Shown: positions 23,783-30,703 of the stretch, piece by piece
Layout: each line of letters begins with the position of its first letter
Numbering within the stretch: the stretch's first letter is position 1
NCBI GenBank assembly: GCA_958436175.1
Contig: CAUBJF010000011.1
Location: 19,951 to 83,950 of the forward strand
From: an uncultured Muribaculaceae bacterium
GTDB taxonomy: Bacteria > Bacteroidota > Bacteroidia > Bacteroidales > Muribaculaceae
DNA: 64,000 nucleotides
Reading direction: 5' to 3'
Position numbers and translations under genes: made by a program
The notes under the pieces: generated by a model
What the model saw: the letters and a program-made list of their open reading frames with translations, nothing else
The model's database searches: none
Told to the model about the DNA's origin: nothing

Positions 23783-25333
23783 TCATTTAAGTATCTTGGT
23801 GGCTTTCCGACCTTGTTTGACAATATAGATTCCGTTTTTCGCGGTATCAGCAGGTACCTGCCGTCCGTAGAGGTCATATAGCTCTTCCTTGCCTGTCTTT
23901 TCCGTCAGGTCTGCCTCTAAATCTTTTGTCGCAGAGTTTCCCGACATTATGCCGGTGAGGAATGAATCGAAATCGCGACCCCAGATATCATAGCTGCCTC
24001 CGGTGCCGTAACCGTGGGGAAAGCCCTGAAGAATCTTACGTACTACGCGGCAACCGGCTTCTTCGACTGCATTGGCATTCCGTTTAAACTGCCCTGTAAA
24101 ACTATCCTTTGTTCCCCAGCAATAGAAGGCAGGGGGGAGATTGGCGTTACGGAGAGTCTCGACATCGTTCATCGACACGCTCAAACGGCCGTAGAAGGCG
24201 TAGATCATGCCCACAGCGCATGCATCGACAGGCACTTTGTCGAGTTCGTCAGGAATATATGAGCTATCGAGAGTTGTGCCATTCGTCAGGTCGCGCCAGT
24301 TAAGCAGGACCTCTCCGTTAAGGATGCCACCAGCCGAGAAACCGACAAGGGCAATGTTGGCAGGCTTGATTCTGTATTCAGCGGCGTGGGCCTTCACATA
24401 GCGGATGCCTCTCTGAAGGTCCGTCGCACTTTCCTGCATCGTATAAGGATTAATACGATAGTTGACAACGAAGCACTGATAGCCCATAGAAGTAAGCATA
24501 TCGGCAATGTCATAACCCTCGTTCTGCATGCTGCGGAACATGAAAGCACCGCCCGGACAAATCATGACAGCGCCCTTGGGCTGCACATCGTCGGCTACGG
24601 TGAATACTTCGAGGTTAGGAATAAAATCGGGACCGTCGGAGTTGTTCGCATTGTGTGTCACAGTCGGTATATTGCCTTTTTCCCAGAGATTTACCTTGCC
24701 GGTCATCACGGCATCGCCTCGACCGGAAGGATTGTTGTTGTTCCATTCCTCGTTGATAAGGTCGATCCATGTCTGTATTCTTTGGTTGGTGATACTTCCG
24801 CTTGTCAAACCCTCTCCAGTGAGATGGGCAGCATCGGGAGTTATATTTACAATCTCGGCAAGTGTCTCATCGCGATAGGTCGCAGCATAGGTACAGAAGG
24901 GAACCACCGTCTTGCCACTGAAGTCATAGCTTTCGCAGAAGGTATGGATAATCATCGGCGTTGTCCACCACCATACGGGACATCCGATAAAGACGATGTC
25001 ATAGTCGTCCCAGTTCTCCACACCACCTTTGATCTCAGGACGAGCGTTGTTATCTTTCTCTTCGCGAGCAACCTGTGTGCAAGGAGTGTATTCAGTCGGA
25101 TAAGGTACGACAGGCTCAATTCTGAATATGTCACCGCCGGTGATATCCTGAATCGCCCCAGCCATACACTGTGTGGTGCCTCCCCAGGAGAAATAAGCTA
25201 TCAACACCTTTTTGCCGCCGAAATAGGCACCTCCGCCGACTTCTACTTCTTTTCTCGGCTCGTCGCCGGCGCAAGACGAGCCAACCCCTGTCACTAATAG
25301 AGTGAGCAGAAAAATAAATAGCCTGTACAACAT
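23783..25333 (-). CDS. Secreted flavodoxin / alpha-beta-hydrolase fusion with T9SS-like tail
   Basis: A 516-residue protein with three parts. After a signal peptide (weak lipobox, GVGSSCAGDE) comes a flavodoxin domain at about residues 40-195 (IAYFSWGGTTQCMA, FIGCPVWWWTTP, PFCTYAATYRDE). Then comes an alpha/beta-hydrolase/esterase domain at about 215-465, with oxyanion loop CPGGAFMF, nucleophile elbow GFSAGG and terminal HGYG His. The last 35 residues (LYDLYGRQV, then NGIYIVKQG) match the short T9SS-like sorting motif. It is the first gene of a five-gene unit. The fusion of an electron carrier with an esterase in one exported polypeptide is unusual. Both domains look intact. The hydrolase may act on an ester-linked carbohydrate; no evidence for a particular substrate. 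Confidence 0.88.
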   Translation of the reverse strand: MLYRLFIFLLTLLVTGVGSSCAGDEPRKEVEVGGGAYFGGKKVLIAYFSWGGTTQCMAGAIQDITGGDIFRIEPVVPYPTEYTPCTQVAREEKDNNARPEIKGGVENWDDYDIVFIGCPVWWWTTPMIIHTFCESYDFSGKTVVPFCTYAATYRDETLAEIVNITPDAAHLTGEGLTSGSITNQRIQTWIDLINEEWNNNNPSGRGDAVMTGKVNLWEKGNIPTVTHNANNSDGPDFIPNLEVFTVADDVQPKGAVMICPGGAFMFRSMQNEGYDIADMLTSMGYQCFVVNYRINPYTMQESATDLQRGIRYVKAHAAEYRIKPANIALVGFSAGGILNGEVLLNWRDLTNGTTLDSSYIPDELDKVPVDACAVGMIYAFYGRLSVSMNDVETLRNANLPPAFYCWGTKDSFTGQFKRNANAVEEAGCRVVRKILQGFPHGYGTGGSYDIWGRDFDSFLTGIMSGNSATKDLEADLTEKTGKEELYDLYGRQVPADTAKNGIYIVKQGRKATKILK

Positions 25334-25431
25334 ACTTATCGAATTTATATCGCAAAATTACCAATATCGACATAAGCCTTTGTTACGATTAATACGGCTT
25401 ATTTTTACATTTTATCCGTTTGATTGCCGGT

Positions 25432-25464
25432 AAAAAAAGAGGCTACTTATACCAAGCGGCCTCT
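25432..25464 (-). terminator. Intrinsic terminator, minus strand
   Basis: AGAGGC/GCCTCT (25438-25443 with 25459-25464) plus an inner CTT/AAG, followed on the minus strand by TTTTTTT. It points to a minus-strand transcript ending here, whose gene is unclear (see the small frame at 25491-25703). The rest of the 25334-25737 gap, apart from the plus-strand promoter, shows nothing. Confidence 0.7.
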
Positions 25465-25490
25465 CCGTTGATTATACCTACTCCAAATTA

Positions 25491-25703
25491 TCATTTTCCA
25501 ATTCTAATATCTGCCATTAACAATCTATTTTTTCCTTGATTTCTACATTCAACCTTAGTACCTGCTATAGGTCTGCAAAATTGGGACAAATCTGGTTTTG
25601 CATACATGTGTAAATTACGGTCTTTGATACCTTTATTACAGGTATCCGTGTTTTTTGTATGAATGACGGTAAAAAAGGCAAGACGGCAACCAAGATAATT
25701 CAT
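25491..25703 (-). CDS. Doubtful small ORF upstream of a terminator
   Basis: A 70-codon open frame, rich in Lys, Arg, Asn and Cys, with no signal peptide and no motif I recognise. The only support is position: a good minus-strand terminator follows 27 nt after its stop. No ribosome site or promoter is evident, and the opposite-strand promoter of the next gene abuts its start. It may be the relic of a longer gene. Confidence 0.2.
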   Translation of the reverse strand: MNYLGCRLAFFTVIHTKNTDTCNKGIKDRNLHMYAKPDLSQFCRPIAGTKVECRNQGKNRLLMADIRIGK

Positions 25704-25713
25704 TATTTTTGCA
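25704..25713 (+). promoter_or_regulatory. Promoter (-7 element) for the gene at 25738
   Basis: TATTTTTGCA fits the -7 consensus and lies 24 nt before the ATG. No matching TTTG box is seen at the right distance. Confidence 0.5.
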
Positions 25714-25737
25714 CCATAGATAATTAAGGCTTAGTAT

Positions 25738-27009
25738 ATGGCACGATTACTTACTATAGTACTGTTATGCTGTATTGCGGCTGTATCCGTGGCTCAGGAG
25801 CCTTCGGATGCTTTTTTCGTGACCATAATAGGCACAGTGAAAGACAAAGACACCAAAAAATCGCTCGGGAATGTGAGCATTTCGCTTGAGGATACCAACA
25901 TCGGCACAGTCAGCAATAATGACGGGACGTTCTCCCTGACAATTCCGGTGGCTAATTCGGACGGCAGAATCAAGGTAGAACAGCTCGGCTACTTCAGCAG
26001 CTTGATACCCTTGTTGGGGCTGCCGTCAAATGGCAAGCATATAACGATACAGATGACATCTTCGGCCAAGATGCTTAAGGAGGTAATCGTACGGAGCGGA
26101 AAACCTGAAGAGATTGTCGTCAAGGCCCTCGAGAAGATTCCGGACAACTATTCACGCGATAAGAATCTTTTTACTGCCTTCTATCGCGAGACCGTCCAAA
26201 AAGGCAGGCGGTACATTGGCGTTTCGGAGGCTATCATTGATGTCTACAAGACTCCTTACACACGTAGAGTGAGCAATGGGGAACGGGTACAGATTAAGAA
26301 AGGACGCAGACTGATCAGCCTCAACAAGCGCGACACTCTTTCGGTCAAGATCGAAGGAGGTCCGACACTTCCTTTAATAGTCGATTTTGTAAAGAACGGT
26401 GACTTCCTATTTGATTACACCGACTTGGCATACTATCATTTCGAGATGGAAAAGCCTGTCAGCATAGACGATCGTATGCAGTACGTGATACGCTTCTCGC
26501 CAAAAGTGAAACTAAGTTACGCACTCTGTCGTGGTCTGCTTTACATCGACCAGGAGACACTGTCGTTCAGCAAGGCCGAATTCGAGCTCGATATGTCCGA
26601 CCGGTACAAAGCGACTAACGCTATCCTCCGCAAGAAACCGCGTGGACTTCGTTTCAAGCCTCAGGAAATGGCATTTACAGTTACTTACCGTCTTGCCGAC
26701 GGTGTTTCGTATCTTAACTATATCAAGACGACGACACGTTTCAAATGTGACTGGAAGCGAAGGTTGTTTTCATCTGGGTATACCACCGATGCCGAAATGG
26801 TAATGGTCGACAGAGTGGGCAATCCTCAAGAGGGCATTCATAGTAAACAGTCCTTTGGCAAGGATGATATTTTCTATGATGCCGTGACCGATTACTGGGA
26901 CGCTGATTTCTGGAAGGGTTACAATATTATCGCGCCGACGGAGTCTCTGGACAAGGCTGTAGTGAAACTAAAAAAGAACAACGCCAAAACGATTGCCATA
27001 TACCCATAA
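25738..27009 (+). CDS. Secreted protein with carboxypeptidase-like regulatory domain
   Basis: A 423-residue protein with a signal peptide (IAAVSVAQ) and an N-terminal beta-sandwich of the CarboxypepD_reg-like type at about residues 28-110 (TVKDKDTKKSLGNVSISLEDTNIGTVSNNDG read in part). The remaining 300 residues begin VVKALEKIPDNYSRDKNLFTAFYRETV, a segment recurrent in this Bacteroidota family, and have no catalytic signature I can name. Members are envelope proteins of unknown role, sometimes linked to TonB systems by the shared N-domain. It has its own promoter and is followed 24 nt later by an AraC regulator on the same strand. Function unknown. Confidence 0.82.
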   Translation: MARLLTIVLLCCIAAVSVAQEPSDAFFVTIIGTVKDKDTKKSLGNVSISLEDTNIGTVSNNDGTFSLTIPVANSDGRIKVEQLGYFSSLIPLLGLPSNGKHITIQMTSSAKMLKEVIVRSGKPEEIVVKALEKIPDNYSRDKNLFTAFYRETVQKGRRYIGVSEAIIDVYKTPYTRRVSNGERVQIKKGRRLISLNKRDTLSVKIEGGPTLPLIVDFVKNGDFLFDYTDLAYYHFEMEKPVSIDDRMQYVIRFSPKVKLSYALCRGLLYIDQETLSFSKAEFELDMSDRYKATNAILRKKPRGLRFKPQEMAFTVTYRLADGVSYLNYIKTTTRFKCDWKRRLFSSGYTTDAEMVMVDRVGNPQEGIHSKQSFGKDDIFYDAVTDYWDADFWKGYNIIAPTESLDKAVVKLKKNNAKTIAIYP

Positions 27010-27033
27010 CCGACACATAGTTACCACGACCGT

Positions 27034-27840
27034 ATGGTCAGCATAAAGGACGTTATCATCGAAGAGACGCTTGAAGGCCTCGGCACAGAGGCTTTCAGCG
27101 ACTATCTTGCCCATGCCATATGCATTGCCGGACATTGTTCTTTCACCTTCAATGGGAATGACTTTGAGCTTAAAGAGGGGAGTCTGATGATAGTGCGAAA
27201 AGGCAAGCTTGTCGAACGGATTAGACCTTCAGAAGATTTCAAAGTTAAAGTGCTATATGTAACCTCGTCATTCATAGAACTATGCACTCCGCAGACCAAC
27301 TACGGGATGAAAGGTCAGCTCTCACTGTTCCTGAATCCGGTCATGAACCTTGACGAGAGCCAGCGCTTTGTCTGCGAACGGGATTTTCGGTGGATAGAAT
27401 ATCGTCTCTCACAGACCCGTCACGCATTCTATCGCGAATTGCTCATCAATGCCGTCCAATCGGCCATTCTCGATTTCTTCGACTTCCACCTGGTCATCAA
27501 TAAAGAATCAACCGTCTCCACACAGAATGCATCTCTTATGAGCCGCTTCCTCGAGATGCTCGAGAACGGAGATTATCGTATAAACAGAGAAGTGACGTAC
27601 TATGCCGATGCCTTGTGCGTAACGCCGAAATATCTCTCGGAAATTTCAAAAAAGGTAAGTGGCTACCCGGCAAACTATTGGATAAACCGCTATACATCGC
27701 TTGATATAGCGCGACTGCTGCGCGACAAGACACTGTCCTTCGTTCAAATTTCGGACATATTCCATTTCTCATCGCCTGCATATTTCAGCCGATATGTGCA
27801 GCGCACGCTTGGCCTCAATCCATCTCGCTACAGGGAATAA
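27034..27840 (+). CDS. AraC family transcriptional regulator
   Basis: A 268-residue protein with an N-terminal cupin-type domain (FNGNDFELKEGSLMIVRKGKLVERI) and a C-terminal AraC DNA-binding domain (YADALCVTPKYLSEISKKVSG, then VQISDIFHFSSPAYFSRYVQRTLGLNPSRYR). It shares the layout of the regulator at 19877-20722 but is not a close copy. Located between the carboxypeptidase-domain protein and the exported flavodoxin-ferredoxin, 36 nt before the latter, it probably controls this small plus-strand unit. The effector is unknown. Confidence 0.92.
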   Translation: MVSIKDVIIEETLEGLGTEAFSDYLAHAICIAGHCSFTFNGNDFELKEGSLMIVRKGKLVERIRPSEDFKVKVLYVTSSFIELCTPQTNYGMKGQLSLFLNPVMNLDESQRFVCERDFRWIEYRLSQTRHAFYRELLINAVQSAILDFFDFHLVINKESTVSTQNASLMSRFLEMLENGDYRINREVTYYADALCVTPKYLSEISKKVSGYPANYWINRYTSLDIARLLRDKTLSFVQISDIFHFSSPAYFSRYVQRTLGLNPSRYRE

Positions 27841-27876
27841 TCTACTACAACGGAATAAAAAGGCTCGACAGATACT

Positions 27877-28773
27877 ATGAAGACTGACAAGAATATCACC
27901 AGGAGAAAGGCCCTGAAGATGATGGGTGCCTTTATGGCAAGCTCCTCCATATCCTCGCTCGGACTGGTTTCCCTAGCGTCATGCACACCAAGGGACAAGA
28001 CACCAAAGCGGCTCGTATTCTATTTCACGGCCACGGGCAACAGCCTCTACGTAGCCCGGGTTCTTTCGCCCGAGCCGATAAGTATTCCGCAGGCACTTAA
28101 AAACGGGAAACTTGATTTCGAAGCGGACGAGATCGGTTTTGTCTTCCCCGACTTTGCGGCATCGGCACCTTTGATGGTACGCGAATTTATCGAAAAGTCC
28201 AGTTTCAAGGCCCCCTATATATTTTCAATAATCACATACGGCAATTATGCCGCCAATGTCTGCGACTGGTGGAATGACTTCTGCAAGCAGCACAATGTGA
28301 CGAACGACTATATCAACACTCTGCTGATGGTCGATAACTATCTTCCTGTATTCGACATGAACGAGCAGATGAAGATGGACAAGAAAATCCCTGAAAATCT
28401 CACCACAATAGTAAGGGACATCGACGCACGTCGTCAATATATAAGCCATGTCGAAATCGACGAACAGATGCAGGATTTGATAAATCATTTGCAGGCAGAT
28501 CATTTCCCTATGCAGGCTGAACGTCTACTCGCCTTGAATGAGACCGCATGTGTGGGGTGTGGAATCTGCTCTACAGTCTGTCCTCACGACAATTTCACGA
28601 TAGGAAGGAATGCTTCGTTCAAAGGTTCGTGCGAATTCTGCCTCGCTTGTGTCCATGCATGTCCGCAGAAGGCGTTGACTCTCGCCCGTGGAGAACGCAA
28701 TCCGCAGGCCCGTTTTCGCAACGAGAATGTCTCGTTAGCTGACTTGCGAAGGGCAAATGGCCGGAAGGGTTGA
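27877..28773 (+). CDS. EFR1-like flavodoxin/ferredoxin with Tat signal
   Basis: A 298-residue redox protein. The N-terminus has a Tat-type motif (NITRRKALKMMG) with a hydrophobic stretch ending SLASC, a probable Tat-exported lipoprotein. A flavodoxin-like domain follows (YFTATGNSLYVARVL). Near the C-terminus are two 4Fe-4S ferredoxin motifs, CVGCGICSTVCPH and CEFCLACVHACPQ, each with four Cys and the typical Pro. The combination matches the EFR1 family, normally cytoplasmic. It would shuttle electrons between flavin and iron-sulfur centres outside the inner membrane. Tat export makes sense because the cofactors would be loaded before transport. It lies downstream of an AraC gene, convergent with another flavodoxin gene. 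Confidence 0.9.
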   Translation: MKTDKNITRRKALKMMGAFMASSSISSLGLVSLASCTPRDKTPKRLVFYFTATGNSLYVARVLSPEPISIPQALKNGKLDFEADEIGFVFPDFAASAPLMVREFIEKSSFKAPYIFSIITYGNYAANVCDWWNDFCKQHNVTNDYINTLLMVDNYLPVFDMNEQMKMDKKIPENLTTIVRDIDARRQYISHVEIDEQMQDLINHLQADHFPMQAERLLALNETACVGCGICSTVCPHDNFTIGRNASFKGSCEFCLACVHACPQKALTLARGERNPQARFRNENVSLADLRRANGRKG

Positions 28774-28807
28774 ACACCTATTCCGTACATTTTTATTTAT
28801 GGCTGCC

Positions 28808-29437
28808 CTAATCCTCGTTGAGGAAGTTCGTGAAGTATTGTCGCTCTTGCTCGGGGAGACCGTTCTTCTCCTTGGATGCTGCTATGGCTTTGATCAGGAA
28901 AGCCATGTTACGGCCAAGATTACGCATCGTCTGCAGGCCTTCCTTGTCTTTCTCGACATCGGAAGCAGTATAACCATGTACTTCGTTCCAATATGTACTG
29001 GAAACGACAGGCATCGACGAAATGGTGAAATATTTGTTGATTTCATCGAATGCGGAAGTCGACCCGGCACGTCGCGATGAAATGACAGCAGCCCCGACTT
29101 TCATAGTCTTGTCGAAGGTCCCTATTGTCGAGTAGAACAATCGGTCGAGGAAAGCAAGTAACTGGCCGTTGCACCCTGCATAATATGTCGGCGACCCGAC
29201 AACTATACCGTCACACTCGGCAAACAAGGGTGCTGTCTCGTTGACAAGATCATTGAAGACACATTTGTTTGTCTTGCGGCAAGTGCGGCAAGCGATACAG
29301 CCTCTCACGTCTTTGTTACCTACATTGACGCGACGGCACTCGATACCGTTCTGTATCAGTATGGATTCCACTTCTTTCAAAGCCCGGTCGATACATCCGT
29401 GGAGATCCGGACTGCCATTGATTGTTAGTACCTTCAT
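28808..29437 (-). CDS. Flavodoxin-family NAD(P)H-dependent FMN reductase-like protein
   Basis: A 209-residue protein of the NADPH-dependent FMN reductase/iron-sulfur flavoprotein type. It begins MKVLTINGSPDLHG (phosphate-binding loop), includes the Cys-rich CIACRTCRKTNKC at about residues 51-63 and GIVVGSPTYYAGCNGQ as the flavin loop. The four Cys could hold an iron-sulfur cluster, as in the iron-sulfur flavoproteins. There is no signal peptide, so it is cytoplasmic, unlike the other three flavodoxin-fold proteins nearby. It follows the secreted hydrolase gene by 10 nt on the same strand. The role is probably reduction of quinones or other electrophiles; this is inferred. Confidence 0.9.
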   Translation of the reverse strand: MKVLTINGSPDLHGCIDRALKEVESILIQNGIECRRVNVGNKDVRGCIACRTCRKTNKCVFNDLVNETAPLFAECDGIVVGSPTYYAGCNGQLLAFLDRLFYSTIGTFDKTMKVGAAVISSRRAGSTSAFDEINKYFTISSMPVVSSTYWNEVHGYTASDVEKDKEGLQTMRNLGRNMAFLIKAIAASKEKNGLPEQERQYFTNFLNED

Positions 29438-29447
29438 GTTAGATTAT

Positions 29448-30506
29448 TTAGTCAGACAGTTTGTTATCACGGAGCCATCTTGCCACATGGGCTGCGATGA
29501 CATCATTGTTGAGCTCCTGCATCATAAAATGCGAATTGCCTTTGATGCCGATTTTCGGAAGTTCGACAAGTCTCGCATTGCCGCCGTGCCGGTTTAAGGC
29601 ATTGACAAATTCACGAGCCATCTTCAGTCGCACCTCCCAGTTGCTTCCGCCTAATGTCGTAGCTCCAGATTCAGGAATATAGTCTCCAAAATATATAACA
29701 ATCGGTTTATGGGTAAGTTCCAGGAACCTTTCGGCGGCTACGGGAACTCCGGCAAGACCACCGGTAAGACCCGGAAGAGCCTCTGGTACCTCTCCTTCGG
29801 GAAATACGAATCCTCCGGGTTCGAGCGCGACGACACCCTTCACTTCTGTATTGTTCATCGCTGCTATCCAGCCCGGGAAGCCGCCAGCCGAGTGGGTCAC
29901 GAGGATATGGTCGCCGATTTTCCGCGCCATGGCGTCGAGTGCTGCGACATCAAGTTTGTGGTCGCTCAGGTCGGGAACCATCTGGCGAAAAAAATTTGAC
30001 ACGCTCAGTGAGTCCTTCGGGAACTGGATGCCCTCGTTCCAATCCGGCCACAGTCCCATACGCCAGATATCAAACCAGAATTCCTCGTCGGCTACAGGCT
30101 TGACCGTGACTTCATTGCTTGTGCGTGATGCGTGTCCGCGACCTGGAAGGTCGAGAACGTAGGTCGGATAACCTTCCCGGAGAAGGAGAGTAGCGAATCC
30201 GTCACGACGGTCAGGTGTTGTCTCCCAGCAAACACCGTCGCCGCCGAAGCCATGTACAAAAACAAGCGGAAGCCTCTTGGCATCCACCGGAATTTGGTAC
30301 CTGGCAAAAGCATGGTCGCAGCGGTATGTCTGTCCATCCTGTACAGGGTCCGTCCAACCTACAAATGTATCGGGATCAAATATTCCGGGACGTTCTATGG
30401 TTATGCCCCCGACGGGGAACTGTCCCTGACGATCTATCATCAAGGGCTCTGTTGCAAATCCTGTCAGGCTTATCAATGAAGATATTATTAAAGCTGATGT
30501 TTTCAT
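29448..30506 (-). CDS. Secreted alpha/beta-hydrolase
   Basis: A 352-residue protein with signal peptide (LISLTGFATEP). The hydrolase core begins LPLVFVHGFGGDGVCWET (oxyanion loop HGFG). It has the nucleophile elbow THSAGGFPG with Ser at about residue 207 and a late His in KGNSHFMMQE. It resembles esterase/lipase-like hydrolases of unknown substrate. There is no lipobox and no T9SS-like tail, so a periplasmic location is most likely. It is the first gene of a two-gene minus unit with the FMN reductase-like protein. A 12-bp inverted repeat lies upstream at 30570-30607. Confidence 0.88.
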   Translation of the reverse strand: MKTSALIISSLISLTGFATEPLMIDRQGQFPVGGITIERPGIFDPDTFVGWTDPVQDGQTYRCDHAFARYQIPVDAKRLPLVFVHGFGGDGVCWETTPDRRDGFATLLLREGYPTYVLDLPGRGHASRTSNEVTVKPVADEEFWFDIWRMGLWPDWNEGIQFPKDSLSVSNFFRQMVPDLSDHKLDVAALDAMARKIGDHILVTHSAGGFPGWIAAMNNTEVKGVVALEPGGFVFPEGEVPEALPGLTGGLAGVPVAAERFLELTHKPIVIYFGDYIPESGATTLGGSNWEVRLKMAREFVNALNRHGGNARLVELPKIGIKGNSHFMMQELNNDVIAAHVARWLRDNKLSD

Positions 30507-30569
30507 TAGTCCGTCATATAATTACTGTCTTCTGGTACATAACAAAATCGGGACCTGAATTTATATGTG

Positions 30570-30607
30570 AAATTTTCGGTATTCGTTATAGAATTTACCG
30601 AAAATTT
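30570..30607. repeat. Perfect 12-bp inverted repeat between hydrolase and HTCS genes
   Basis: AAATTTTCGGTA (30570-30581) and TACCGAAAATTT (30596-30607) flank a 14-nt spacer. It lies 63 nt upstream of the hydrolase start and 97 nt after the sensor gene's stop. It has no T-tail on either strand, so it could be a protein-binding dyad or an RNA hairpin at the end of the sensor transcript. Confidence 0.55.
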
Positions 30608-30703
30608 TAGGGCCTTAATACTCGTCGCCTTTGCGTCAAGCTGTAGAGAAGCTTAAGAGCGCAGTATTCTCATGAATAAATATTCCCCAGATAATGATGG
30701 GTC

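Noticed and set aside
29241..30162. Several plus-strand frames over the FMN reductase-like and hydrolase genes.
   Set aside because: Antisense to two genes with clear family motifs; no promoters or ribosome sites.
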